From Stutzerimonas stutzeri (GTDB lineage Bacteria > Pseudomonadota > Gammaproteobacteria > Pseudomonadales > Pseudomonadaceae), in the NCBI RefSeq assembly GCF_024451105.1, contig NZ_JANGEY010000003.1, positions 1-64,000 on the forward strand: a DNA stretch of 64,000 nucleotides, given 5' to 3'. The position numbers and the translations under genes are program-made. Below, one piece after another: positions 42,566 to 51,328 of this stretch (its first letter is position 1; each line of letters opens with the position of its first letter). A model generated the notes under the pieces. The model saw nothing but the letters and a program-made list of their open reading frames with translations, was not told the origin of the DNA and made no database searches.

Positions 42566-43621
42566 ATGAAATCCTTGAGCAAACTTCCCGTCACCATCGT
42601 CACCGGCTTCCTCGGCGCCGGCAAGACCACCCTGCTGCGCCACCTGCTCGACAACGCCCAGGGCCGGCGCATCGCGGTGATCGTCAACGAATTCGGCGAA
42701 CTGGGCATCGACGGCGAGATCCTCAGGCAGTGCGCCATCGGCTGCAGCGAGGAGGAGGCGGCGGGCCGCGTGTTCGAGCTGGCCAACGGCTGCCTGTGCT
42801 GCACCGTGCAGGAAGAGTTCTTCCCGGTGATGCGCGAACTGGTGGCGCGCCGCGCCGACCTCGACCACATCCTCATCGAAACCAGCGGCCTCGCCCTGCC
42901 CAAACCGCTGGTGCAGGCGTTCAACTGGCCGGAAATCCGCAACGCCTGCACCGTCGACGCGGTGGTCAGCGTGGTCGACAGCCCGGCGGTGGCCGCCGGC
43001 ACCTTCGCCGCCTTCCCCGCGCAGGTCGACGCGCAGCGCCGCGCCGATCCCAACCTCGACCACGAATCGCCGCTGCACGAGCTGTTCGAGGACCAGCTGG
43101 CCTGCGCCGACCTGGTGGTGCTGAACAAGATCGACCTGTTGGGCGCCGAGGCGCTGGCCGCGGTGCGCGCCGAGGTCGCCGAGGCGCTGCCGCCGGCGGT
43201 GAAGATCGTCGAGGCCCAGCAGGGCCGCCTGCCGCTGGACGTGCTGCTGGGCATCGGCGCCGAGGCCGAGCTGCACATCGACGCCCGCCCCGGCCACCAC
43301 GACCACGGCGATGGCGAGGACCACGACCACGACGAGTTCGACGCCTTCGGCGTCGAGCTGCCGGAAGTCGACGAGCGTCTGCTGCTCGCCGCGCTCGCCG
43401 AGCTGGTGCAGCGCCACGCCGTGCTGCGCGTCAAGGGCTTCGTCGCCGTGCCGGGCAAGGCCATGCGCCTCTTGGTGCAGGGCGTCGGCCAGCGCTTCGA
43501 CAAGCACTTCGACCGCGCCTGGCGCGCCGATGAGCCGCGCATCACCCGCCTGGTGATCATCGGCCAGGCGCTGGACGCGGCGGCCATCGACGCCGAACTG
43601 CGCGCCGCACTGACCCGCTGA
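42566..43621 (+). CDS. cobW: CobW, G3E-family GTPase
   Basis: 351 aa. Walker A GFLGAGKTTLL (residues about 14-24), metal site ELANGCLCCTV (CxCC), LNKIDLLG (G4), and a His/Asp-rich metal loop (HHDHGDGEDHDHDEFDAF, about 248-268). A CobW C-terminal domain follows. CobW is a metal chaperone-like GTPase that supports cobalt insertion by CobN. Start at ATG 42566; the frame extends 17 codons upstream. 16 nt before cobN. Confidence 0.93.
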   Translation: MKSLSKLPVTIVTGFLGAGKTTLLRHLLDNAQGRRIAVIVNEFGELGIDGEILRQCAIGCSEEEAAGRVFELANGCLCCTVQEEFFPVMRELVARRADLDHILIETSGLALPKPLVQAFNWPEIRNACTVDAVVSVVDSPAVAAGTFAAFPAQVDAQRRADPNLDHESPLHELFEDQLACADLVVLNKIDLLGAEALAAVRAEVAEALPPAVKIVEAQQGRLPLDVLLGIGAEAELHIDARPGHHDHGDGEDHDHDEFDAFGVELPEVDERLLLAALAELVQRHAVLRVKGFVAVPGKAMRLLVQGVGQRFDKHFDRAWRADEPRITRLVIIGQALDAAAIDAELRAALTR

Positions 43622-43637
43622 GCCTGAAGTCCAGAGC

Positions 43638-46600
43638 ATGCACCTCCTGCGCACCCAGCCCGGCGGCTTCGTCCCCGACGACGGCATCGCCGACCTCGGC
43701 CAGACCCCGGCCGAGCTGGTCATCCTGTGCAGCGGCGACTCCAACCTGACGCTGCTGGCCGCGGCCGCCGGCGAGCTGGGCGCCGACTACCCGAGCCTGC
43801 GCCTGGCCAACCCCGGCCAGCTGCGCAACCACGCCTCGGTCGACCGCTACGTCGAGGACGTGCTGCGCCATGCGCGGCTGATCCTGCTCTCGCTGCACGG
43901 CGGGGTGGGCTACTGGCGCTACGGCATCGAGCGGCTGGTCGAGCTGGGCGAGGCCGACGCCACGCTGATCCTGGTGCCCGGCGACGACCGCCCCGACCCG
44001 GAGCTGAGCCGCCTGAGCACGGTGGCCGCCGAGGACGCCGCGCGCGCCTGGCAGTACCTGCGCCAGGGCGGGCTGGACAACGCCCGCCAGTTGTATCGCT
44101 TCCTCGCCGACCGCTGGCTGGGCCGCCCGCAGGCGTGGTCCGAGCCGCAGGCGCTGCCGCGCGTCGCCGTCCACCACCCGCGCCACGGCAGCGGCACGCC
44201 GGTGCTGTGGCGGGACGACTGGCGCCCCGGTGCGCCGGTGGCGGCGCTGCTGTTCTATCGCGCGCAGTTGCAGGCGGCCAACACCGCCTTCGTCGACGAA
44301 TTCTGCGCGCGCCTCGCCGCGCAGGGCCTCAACCCGCTGCCGATCGCCGTGGCCAGCCTCAAGGAGCCGGCCTGCCTGGCGCAGGTCGAGGACTGGCTGG
44401 ACCAGACCGATGCGGCGCTGATCCTCAATACCACCGGCTTCGCCCTGTCCAGCCCGGAGCGCCCGGCGCTGCGCCCGTTCAGGCGCGACGTGCCGGTGCT
44501 GCAGGCGATCTGCGCGCTGGACAACCGCCAGCGCTGGCAGGACAACCCGCAGGGCCTCGGCCCGCGCGACCTGGCCATGCACGTGGCGCTGCCCGAGCTG
44601 GACGGGCGCATCGTCACCCGGCCGATCAGCTTCAAGGGGCTGGCCTGGCGCAGCGAGCGCAGCCAGAGCGACGTGGTCTGCTACCAGGCTGACGGCGAGC
44701 GCATGGACTTCGTCGCCGCGCTGGCGCGGCGCTGGGTGAACCTGGCGCGCAAGGCCAATGCCGACAAGCGCATCGCCCTGGTGCTGGCCAACTACCCGAC
44801 CCGCGACGGGCGCATCGGCAACGGCGTCGGCCTCGACACCCCGGCGGCGGCGCTGAATATCCTGCGTGCGCTGCAGCAGGCCGGCTATCCGGTCGCCGGT
44901 CTGCCGGATTCCGGCACCGCGCTGATCCACGCCCTGCTCGGCGGGGTGAGCAACGATCTCGACAGCCTCGACCTGCGCCCCTGCCAGCAGAGCCTGGCGC
45001 TGGCCGACTACCAGCGCCTGTTCGAGCGCCTGCCCGAGGCCAACCAGCAGGCGGTGCTTGAGCGTTGGGGCGCGCCGCAGGACGACCCGATGTTCCGTGG
45101 CGGGCGGATGATGGTCGCCGGCCTGCGCCTGGGGCTGACCTTCGTCGGCATCCAGCCGGCGCGGGGTTATCAGCTCGATCCGGCGGCGATCTACCACGAC
45201 CCGCTGCTGGTGCCGCCGCACGGTTACCTGGCCTTCTACTTCTGGCTGCGCGAGGCCTACGGCGCCGACGCCGTGGTCCACGTCGGCAAGCACGGCAACC
45301 TCGAATGGCTGCCGGGCAAGGGCGTCGGGCTGTCCGCCGCGTGCTGGCCGGACGCGATCCTCGGCCCGCTGCCCAACGTCTACCCGTTCATCGTCAACGA
45401 CCCCGGCGAGGGCGCGCAGGCCAAGCGCCGCACTCAGGCGGTGATAATCGACCACCTGATGCCGCCGCTGACCCGCGCCGAGAGCTACGGCCCGCTGCGC
45501 GACCTGGAGCGCCTGGCCGACGAATTCTACGAGGCCAGCCAGTTCGACCCGCGCCGCGCCGGAGAGCTGCGCGGCGAGATCCTCGCCACGGTGCGCGCCA
45601 CCGCGCTGGACCGCGAGCTGAACCTGCCGCTCGGCGCCGACCCGGACAGCTGGCTGCCGCAGCTCGACGCCTACCTGTGCGACCTCAAGGAATCGCAGAT
45701 CCGCGACGGCCTGCATGTGTTTGGCGAGTCGCCCACCGGCCGGCTGCGCCGCGACACCCTGCTGGCGCTGCTGCGCGTGCCGCGCGGCGACGGCCAGGGC
45801 GGCAACGCCAGCCTGCTGCGCGCGCTGGCCAAAGACCTGGCGCTGGGCTGGGACCCGCTGGCCGGCGATCCCGGCGAGGCGTGGAGCGGGCCGCGTCCGG
45901 ACTGCCTGAGCGACCTGTGCGCCGATGTCTGGCGCACGGCCGGCGACACTCGCGAGCGCCTGGAACTGCTCGCCCTGCAACTGATCGACGGCGAACTTGC
46001 AGCGCCCGGCGCCGCCAGCGCCGCGGTGCTCGCCGAACTGCGCGAGCGTGTCGCGCCGCTGCTCGATGCCTGCGGCGCGGCGGAGATCGCCGGGCTGCTC
46101 GCCGCGCTGGACGGCCGTTTCGTGCCGCCGGGGCCGAGCGGCGCGCCCAGTCGCGGCCGTCTCGACGTACTGCCCACCGGGCGCAACTTCTATTCCGTGG
46201 ACGTGCGCAACCTGCCCACGCCCACCGCCTGGCGGCTCGGCTTCCAGTCCGCCAGCCTGCTGCTGGAGCGCCACCTGCAGGACCACGGCGAGCACCTGAT
46301 CCGCCTCGGCCTCTCCGTGTGGGGCACCGCGACCATGCGCACCGGCGGCGACGACATCGCCCAGGCCATGGCGCTGCTCGGCGTGCGCCCGGTGTGGCAG
46401 GCCGGCAGCGGGCGGGTCGAGGACTTCGAGATCCTCCCGGTGTCGCTGCTCGACCGCCCGCGGGTCGACGTCACCCTGCGCGTCTCCGGCTTCTTCCGCG
46501 ATGCCTTCGCCAACCTGCTGCGCCTGTTCGACGCCGCGGTGCTGGCGGTGGCCGCGCTGGACGAGCCGGAGGAGCTCAACCCGCTGGCCGCGCGGGTGCG

Positions 46601-47372
46601 CCGCGAGAGCGCCGAGCTGGCTGCCACCGGCCTGAGCGCCGAAGATGCGCGCCGCCGCGCCGGCTGGCGGGTGTTCGGCGCCGCCCCAGGCGGCTACGGC
46701 ACCGGCGTGCAGCAGGCCATCGCCGAGGGCGCCTGGGACAGCCGCGCCGATCTGGCCGAGGTCTACCTGACCTGGGGCGGCTACGCCTACGGTGCCGGCG
46801 GCGACGGCGTGCCGGCCCGCGCGGCGCTGGAGCGGCGCCTCGCCGGCGTGCAGGCGGTGCTGCACAACCAGGACAACCGCGAGCACGACCTGCTCGACTC
46901 CAACGACTACTTCCAGTTCCAGGGCGGCATGCTCGCCGCGGCGGAAACCCTCGGCGGCGCCCCGGTGGCCAGCTACCACGGCGACCACAGCCAGCCGGAC
47001 AACCCGCGCATCCGCACCCTCAAGGAAGAACTCAACCGCGTGCTGCGCGCCCGCGCCGCCAATCCCAAGTGGATCGCCGGCATCAAGCGCCACGGCTACA
47101 AGGGCGCGTTCGAACTGGCCGCCACCGTCGACTACCTGTGCGCGTTCGACGCCACCAGCGAGCTGATCGACGACCACCAGTACCGGATGCTCGCCGATGC
47201 CTACCTGCTCGACGCCGATACCCGCGAATTCGTCCGCCAGCACAACCCGGCGGCGCTACGCGAGATGACCGAGCGCCTGCTCGACGCCCAGCAGCGCGGC
47301 CTCTGGCAAGAGCCTGGCGAATACCGCGCGGCGCTGGAAAACCTGCTGCTCGACTGCGAGGAGGACGGCTGA
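43638..47372 (+). CDS. cobN: Cobaltochelatase large subunit CobN
   Basis: 1244 aa, full length for CobN. Typical blocks: LVILCSGDSNLTLL, ALVLANYPTRDGRIGNGVGLDTPAA, VVHVGKHGNLEWLPGKGVGLS, IVNDPGEGAQAKRRTQAVIIDHLMPP, FQGGMLAAAETLGG and SYHGDHSQPDNPRIRTL. Inserts cobalt into hydrogenobyrinic acid a,c-diamide. Partners usually are CobS/CobT; here the downstream genes encode a ChlI-like AAA+ protein and a VWA protein. Riboswitch-controlled with cobW. Confidence 0.95.
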   Translation: MHLLRTQPGGFVPDDGIADLGQTPAELVILCSGDSNLTLLAAAAGELGADYPSLRLANPGQLRNHASVDRYVEDVLRHARLILLSLHGGVGYWRYGIERLVELGEADATLILVPGDDRPDPELSRLSTVAAEDAARAWQYLRQGGLDNARQLYRFLADRWLGRPQAWSEPQALPRVAVHHPRHGSGTPVLWRDDWRPGAPVAALLFYRAQLQAANTAFVDEFCARLAAQGLNPLPIAVASLKEPACLAQVEDWLDQTDAALILNTTGFALSSPERPALRPFRRDVPVLQAICALDNRQRWQDNPQGLGPRDLAMHVALPELDGRIVTRPISFKGLAWRSERSQSDVVCYQADGERMDFVAALARRWVNLARKANADKRIALVLANYPTRDGRIGNGVGLDTPAAALNILRALQQAGYPVAGLPDSGTALIHALLGGVSNDLDSLDLRPCQQSLALADYQRLFERLPEANQQAVLERWGAPQDDPMFRGGRMMVAGLRLGLTFVGIQPARGYQLDPAAIYHDPLLVPPHGYLAFYFWLREAYGADAVVHVGKHGNLEWLPGKGVGLSAACWPDAILGPLPNVYPFIVNDPGEGAQAKRRTQAVIIDHLMPPLTRAESYGPLRDLERLADEFYEASQFDPRRAGELRGEILATVRATALDRELNLPLGADPDSWLPQLDAYLCDLKESQIRDGLHVFGESPTGRLRRDTLLALLRVPRGDGQGGNASLLRALAKDLALGWDPLAGDPGEAWSGPRPDCLSDLCADVWRTAGDTRERLELLALQLIDGELAAPGAASAAVLAELRERVAPLLDACGAAEIAGLLAALDGRFVPPGPSGAPSRGRLDVLPTGRNFYSVDVRNLPTPTAWRLGFQSASLLLERHLQDHGEHLIRLGLSVWGTATMRTGGDDIAQAMALLGVRPVWQAGSGRVEDFEILPVSLLDRPRVDVTLRVSGFFRDAFANLLRLFDAAVLAVAALDEPEELNPLAARVRRESAELAATGLSAEDARRRAGWRVFGAAPGGYGTGVQQAIAEGAWDSRADLAEVYLTWGGYAYGAGGDGVPARAALERRLAGVQAVLHNQDNREHDLLDSNDYFQFQGGMLAAAETLGGAPVASYHGDHSQPDNPRIRTLKEELNRVLRARAANPKWIAGIKRHGYKGAFELAATVDYLCAFDATSELIDDHQYRMLADAYLLDADTREFVRQHNPAALREMTERLLDAQQRGLWQEPGEYRAALENLLLDCEEDG

Positions 47373-47393
47373 TGGCTGCGCCGAGGATTTCCC

Positions 47394-48434
47394 ATGCATG
47401 AACCCGTGAATTTCCCGCTCGCCGCGGTGGTCGGTGCCGACGCGCTGAAGCTGGCGCTGTGCCTGGCGGCGGTCGACCCGGCGATCGGCGGCGTGCTGAT
47501 CGAGGGGCCGCGCGGCATGGCCAAGTCGACCCTGGCGCGCGGCGTGGCCGAGCTGCTCGACGGCGGCCAACTGGTCACCCTGCCGCTGGGCGCCACCGAG
47601 GAACGCATCGTCGGCACCCTCGATCTGGACGCCGCCCTCGGCGAGGGCCGCGCGCGCTTCGCGCCGGGCCTCTTGGCGCGTGCCCACGGCGGCGTGCTCT
47701 ACGTCGACGAGGTCAACCTGCTGGCCGACCATCTGGTCGACCTGCTGCTCGACGTGGCGGCCAGCGGGGTCAACCACGTCGAGCGCGACGGCATCTCGCA
47801 CCGCCACGCCGCGCGCTTCGTGCTGATCGGCACCATGAACCCGGAGGAGGGCGAGCTGCGCCCGCAACTGCTCGACCGCTTCGGCCTCGCCGTCGCCCTC
47901 GGCGGCGCACCGCTGCCGGCCGAGCGCGCCGAGATCGTCCGTCGCCGGCTGGACTTCGACCGCGACTCCGAGAATTTCCGCGCCCGCTGGCAGGCGGCGC
48001 AGGACGCGCTGCAGGCGCGCTGCCGGCAGGCCCGCAAGTCGCTGGAAGCGATCCCGCTGGACGATGCGGCGCTGGAAGCCATCGCCGCGCGCTGCTACGC
48101 CGCCGGCGTCGACGGCCTGCGCGGCGACCTGGTCTGGCTGCGCGCCGCCCGCGCCCATGCCGCCTGGCGCGGCGCGCCGGCCATCGCCGCCGAGGACATC
48201 GACGCGGTGCAGGACTTCGTGCTGCGCCACCGCCAGCCGCACGGCCCGGCCGCCGCACCGCCGCCGCCGAATCCCGGCGATTGCGCGCCGCCGAGCGAGG
48301 CCGGCGGGCAGAGCGACGGCCAGCGCGGCGAGCGCGATCACGATCACGGCGAAGGCCAGTGGGGTGCGCTGCCGGCGCAGCCGGTGGCCGTCGGCGAGCG
48401 CCGCACGCCGCCGCGCTGGTCAAAAAAGCCCTGA
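47394..48434 (+). CDS. ChlI/BchI-like AAA+ chelatase subunit
   Basis: 346 aa. Walker A IEGPRGMAKSTLARGVA (about residues 37-53), Walker B GGVLYVDEVNLLADHLVDLLL, sensor FVLIGTMNPEEGELRPQLLDRFGLAV, matching ChlI. C-terminal 60 residues are Pro/Gly/His-rich linker (RGERDHDHGEGQ). Should form the ATPase ring that drives CobN. The VWA gene overlaps its end. Start at 47394; the cobN stop is 21 nt upstream. Confidence 0.88.
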   Translation: MHEPVNFPLAAVVGADALKLALCLAAVDPAIGGVLIEGPRGMAKSTLARGVAELLDGGQLVTLPLGATEERIVGTLDLDAALGEGRARFAPGLLARAHGGVLYVDEVNLLADHLVDLLLDVAASGVNHVERDGISHRHAARFVLIGTMNPEEGELRPQLLDRFGLAVALGGAPLPAERAEIVRRRLDFDRDSENFRARWQAAQDALQARCRQARKSLEAIPLDDAALEAIAARCYAAGVDGLRGDLVWLRAARAHAAWRGAPAIAAEDIDAVQDFVLRHRQPHGPAAAPPPPNPGDCAPPSEAGGQSDGQRGERDHDHGEGQWGALPAQPVAVGERRTPPRWSKKP

Positions 48435-49096
48435 GCATCCGCCCGCAACCTGCCCGGGGCGCGGATGCCGGACACCGGGACACGCCCGAGCCGGCCCCGC
48501 GCGGCCGCGCCGGTGCGCCCGGCCCAGGTCGGCTCGACTGGCCGCGCAGCCTGCAACGCGGCCGGCCGCGCTCGCGCGCCGAACTGCACTACCGCAGCCG
48601 GCTGGCCAGCGCGCCGGCGCTGTGGCTGATCGTCGTCGATGCCTCGGCCTCGACCCGCCGCCACGGCGCCCTGCGCCGCGCCAAGGGCCTGCTCGCCGAA
48701 CTGCTCGACCAGGCGCGCCGCCGCCGCGTGGCATTGGCCCTGCTGCAGGCGGACGGCGCAAAACCGCGCTGGTTCTGCCAGGGCCAGCGCGCCCCGCAGG
48801 CCGCGCGTCGCTGGCTGGAACAGCTCGGTGCCGGCGGCGGCACCCCATTGCCCGCCGCGCTGGCCGAGGCCGGCGAATGGCTGGCGCGCCGGCAACGCCG
48901 CCATCCCGGCGAGCGCCAGCAGCTCTGGCTGCTCACCGACGGCCGCCTGCGCGAGCTGCCGGCGCTGGCGCCCGCCGCCTGCCCGGCGCTGCTGATCGAC
49001 ATCGAGAGCGGCCCGCTGCGCCTCGGCCGCGCCCGTGCGCTGGCGCAGGCCTTGGGCGCCGAATACCGGCATATCGAAGAGATCCCGCTGGCATGA
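48359..49096 (+). CDS. VWA-domain (ChlD/CobT-C-terminal-like) chelatase subunit
   Basis: About 245 aa from a GTG at 48359; the exact start is uncertain, because no ATG exists in the frame. ChlI and this frame overlap by about 75 nt. A complete MIDAS is visible: DASAST (DxSxS), GGGTPLPAAL (Thr) and LLTDGRLRELP (Asp). The preceding RLDWPRSLQRGRPRSRAELHYRSR matches the sequence before VWA in ChlD/CobT. No AAA or acidic linker domain remains, so this is a minimal chelatase subunit. Last gene of the cobW operon. Confidence 0.75.
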   Translation: MGCAAGAAGGRRRAPHAAALVKKALSIRPQPARGADAGHRDTPEPAPRGRAGAPGPGRLDWPRSLQRGRPRSRAELHYRSRLASAPALWLIVVDASASTRRHGALRRAKGLLAELLDQARRRRVALALLQADGAKPRWFCQGQRAPQAARRWLEQLGAGGGTPLPAALAEAGEWLARRQRRHPGERQQLWLLTDGRLRELPALAPAACPALLIDIESGPLRLGRARALAQALGAEYRHIEEIPLA

Positions 49097-49120
49097 GCGG
49101 CGCGCAAGGGAAGGCCCAGG

Positions 49121-49251
49121 GTAGGGTGGGCAACGGCGCAGCCTTGTCCACCTTGGGCTACGGCGGTGGGCAATCGCTGCGCGAGTTGCCCACCCTACGC
49201 CACGCCCGTCAGCGCCGTAGGGTAGAAAACGCGCGCAGCGATTTTCTACCG
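49121..49251. repeat. Repeat family B: GTAGGGTGG/GTAGGGTAG inverted repeats
   Basis: First unit GTAGGGTGGGCAACGGCG ... GCGAGTTGCCCACCCTAC (49121-49198). Second unit GTAGGGTAGAAAACGCGCG ... CGATTTTCTAC (49217-49249). A related unit stands at 54967-55071. Such intergenic palindromes are common in Pseudomonas genomes. They fill the gap between the VWA gene and the second riboswitch. Confidence 0.75.
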
Positions 49252-49328
49252 ATCTCCATCCCCGACCGCCCACGTCTGGGCGACTTCAGATCCGGCACGG
49301 CAGCCCAGTGCCGCCGCGCCCCACGAGT

Positions 49329-49502
49329 CCGGTTCCGTCGCACTGCGGCGGAGACAACAGGGAAACGGGTGAGCCCGCTCGCGGGCGATTCCCGTGCTGC
49401 CCCCGCAACTGTAAGCGGCGAGCCCCGGCGCACGATGCCACTGGTCTGCGGACCGGGAAGGCGCGCCGGGGCGACGACCCGCCAGCCAGGAGACCTGCCG
49501 GC
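49329..49502 (+). promoter_or_regulatory. Adenosylcobalamin riboswitch upstream of cbiM-like gene
   Basis: P1 pairs CCGGT near 49329 with GCCGG near 49497. Core: ACAGGGAAACGGG, B12-box GTGCTGCCCCCGCAACTGT, CGGGAAGGCGCG, and GCCAGCCAGGAGACCTGCC. It lies 55 nt before the permease start. Indicates cobalamin-repressed cobalt uptake. Confidence 0.95.
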
Positions 49503-49556
49503 ACCACCGGCCGCTTCAGCGGCCACTCGACCCACGCATCCCTCGGAGGGAGTCCG

Positions 49557-50207
49557 ATGCATATCGAACCCGGCGCGCTGAACGCCGCCAAAGTGCTCTA
49601 CGGCCACGCGGCCGCCATCGCCACCCTGCTGGTCTACGCCCCGCGCTGGATCGGCCGCCTCGACCAGATCGCCAAGACCCTGCTGGCGGCGGTGTTCTTC
49701 TCGCTGTTCATGCAGGCCTACCACGTCCCGGCCGGAGTCTCCGAGCTGCACTTCATCGGCGCCTCGGCGATCTACTTCGTCTTCGGCTTCCTGCCCACCC
49801 TGTTCGGCTTCGCCCTCGGCCTGCTGCTGCAGGGCCTGGTGTTCGACCCGCAGGATCTGGTGCATCTGGGCGTCAACGCGCTGTCCTTGATGCTGCCGCT
49901 GATCGCCGCCCACGGCCTGTTCGGTCGCCGCCTGTTCGACAGCCAGTCGCGCCGCCTGGACTGGCAGTCCGTGGTGCGCTTCGATGCCGTCTACTACGGC
50001 GGCGTGGTGGCCATGGTCGGCTTCTGGCTGTCCATCGGCGAGGAACCACTGGCGCTGGACAACTGGCTGCTGTTCGCCGCCGCCTACGCGCCGCTGGTGC
50101 TCTGCGAACCGCTGTTCACCTGCCTGGTGGTGCGTCTGCTCAAGCGCTGGCCGGACTCCGCGGTGCTGCAGCGTCTGACCTGCGTGGGCAACCTGCGCGT
50201 CGCCTGA
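49557..50207 (+). CDS. cbiM: CbiM-like cobalt permease (ECF-type), stand-alone
   Basis: 216 aa integral membrane protein with at least six hydrophobic segments. It begins MHIEPGALNAAKVLYGH; His2 after the initiator Met is the metal-binding residue in CbiM. FDPQDLVHLGVNALSLMLPLIAAHGL is typical of CbiM (the NALSMG-like stretch). The AdoCbl riboswitch upstream supports a role in cobalt uptake. CbiN, CbiQ and CbiO are not next to it; a bidirectional terminator and then unrelated genes follow. It may be a solitary permease or use shared ECF components elsewhere. Confidence 0.82.
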   Translation: MHIEPGALNAAKVLYGHAAAIATLLVYAPRWIGRLDQIAKTLLAAVFFSLFMQAYHVPAGVSELHFIGASAIYFVFGFLPTLFGFALGLLLQGLVFDPQDLVHLGVNALSLMLPLIAAHGLFGRRLFDSQSRRLDWQSVVRFDAVYYGGVVAMVGFWLSIGEEPLALDNWLLFAAAYAPLVLCEPLFTCLVVRLLKRWPDSAVLQRLTCVGNLRVA

Positions 50208-50223
50208 CCGCTATTCGCAGATG

Positions 50224-50261
50224 AAAACGCCCGCGGCCGGTGACGGTCAGCGGGCGTTTTT
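50224..50261. terminator. Bidirectional terminator
   Basis: AAAACGCCCGC, a 15-nt loop, GCGGGCGTTTTT. Serves the permease on the plus strand and, through the A-run, the zeta-toxin operon on the minus strand. Confidence 0.88.
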
Positions 50262-50279
50262 GTGTTGAGCGACGAGGAT

Positions 50280-51008
50280 CTATTGCACCTTCTCGACATA
50301 GGCGCTCATGAACCAGTCGGGGATTTCCTCAACCTTGAATTCAAGGTCGGTGCCATCGGTGACTTCGGCGAGCAGGAGCAGGTCGGCGCCGGAGTTGTCG
50401 AAGATGTAGGCCCGGTTCGATGCCGCAACGGCCGATGGCAAAAGACCAAGGCAGCGCCCATAGCGCTGGACGATCTTCTCGGTCGGAACCGGGTGTCCGC
50501 CTGCCGCCACCCGGTTCCTGACCCTGTTGATGTTGATTTCGGGGTCTTCGGTCGCGACGAAATACAGGTAGGTGCGGTAGCCGAGCGCGCTGGCTTTGCG
50601 CATGAATGCCACTTTGTCGTCGCTGGACATGACCGTCTCGAAGGTGAAGGACAACCGGGCTTCAAGCAGCTTGTGGCGGATATAGTCGGCGAACACCGAT
50701 GCGAAGTAGGAGTTCATCGCTACCGCTCGAAGATCCAGCCCGTTGTGGCTGAAGCCTATGCGGGAGACTTCCTCTCCCAGCCGGGCAGCGTCGATCAGCC
50801 GGTGCTGGCGCAGGAATTCGAGGACTTCCTCGCCTTCGACATGCAGCTGGAAGTCGGCGAAATCCAGGCGGTTGCTCTCCCGCGCGGCTTTTTCGATTTC
50901 ATCGGGATTGATGTAAATGCCGATCAGATGAGCGGGAATAGCGCTTTTCATGGTGCTCTTGCCGGAGCCGTTGGGGCCGGCGAAGACCCTCAGCCGGGGA
51001 GTGCTCAT
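50280..51008 (-). CDS. Zeta-toxin-family kinase-like protein
   Basis: 242 aa. Walker A in RVFAGPNGSGKST (about residues 7-19), then GIYINPDEIEK and SFTFETVMSSDDK, and GYRTYLYFVATEDPEININRVRNRVAAGGH (lid Arg/Lys), as in zeta toxins, which phosphorylate UDP-N-acetylglucosamine. The gene overlaps the stop of the upstream small gene by 4 nt (ATGA), the layout of an antitoxin-toxin pair. Chromosomal relatives sometimes act without an evident antitoxin; toxicity is inferred from the family. Less GC-rich than the surrounding cobalamin genes. Confidence 0.8.
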   Translation of the reverse strand: MSTPRLRVFAGPNGSGKSTMKSAIPAHLIGIYINPDEIEKAARESNRLDFADFQLHVEGEEVLEFLRQHRLIDAARLGEEVSRIGFSHNGLDLRAVAMNSYFASVFADYIRHKLLEARLSFTFETVMSSDDKVAFMRKASALGYRTYLYFVATEDPEININRVRNRVAAGGHPVPTEKIVQRYGRCLGLLPSAVAASNRAYIFDNSGADLLLLAEVTDGTDLEFKVEEIPDWFMSAYVEKVQ

Positions 51009-51253
51009 GAGCAACGCCGTACCTTGATGACTCCCCCAAGACTTACCTTGTGCTTGGGTTTGGCCGGGCGGATCACTTTGTGACTGCCGTCTGCCGTGGT
51101 CTCGACGAGCAGGCCGCCCATGACCTCCACCACGCTCCTGCCGGCTGCCAGTGCGTTGATGTACGCGCTATTCACAGCGCCTTCGGCCATGACCGGAATC
51201 CTGTCTTCCATCCGGGTTACCAGTTCGTCACTCAATGCGTTCTTGGCCTGCAT
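51005..51253 (-). CDS. Small protein paired with the zeta toxin (putative antitoxin)
   Basis: 82 aa from ATG 51253 (GGAG 6 nt upstream); an ATG 12 nt earlier is possible. Helical N-terminus (NALSDELVTRMEDRIPVMAEGAVNSAY), then INALAAGRSVVEVMGGLLVETTADGSHKVIRPAKP, ending basic. Not recognisably epsilon-like; small proteins of this look precede many Gram-negative zeta genes. Coupled to the zeta gene by ATGA overlap. Antitoxin role comes from position only. Confidence 0.6.
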   Translation of the reverse strand: MQAKNALSDELVTRMEDRIPVMAEGAVNSAYINALAAGRSVVEVMGGLLVETTADGSHKVIRPAKPKHKVSLGGVIKVRRCS

Positions 51254-51328
51254 GTTGTGCTCCATGGGTGGCTTGCGGGGGACGGACTCGCCGCTGTCGC
51301 GAGCCCGTTGCTCACCGCAGTGTACCCG

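Noticed and set aside
43557-47243. 1228-codon minus-strand frame across cobN
   Set aside because: Antisense shadow of cobN, whose signatures are unambiguous.
49308-49556. In-frame N-terminal extension of the CbiM-like gene through the riboswitch
   Set aside because: The frame is open, but the riboswitch is untranslated and the conserved Met-His start is at 49557.
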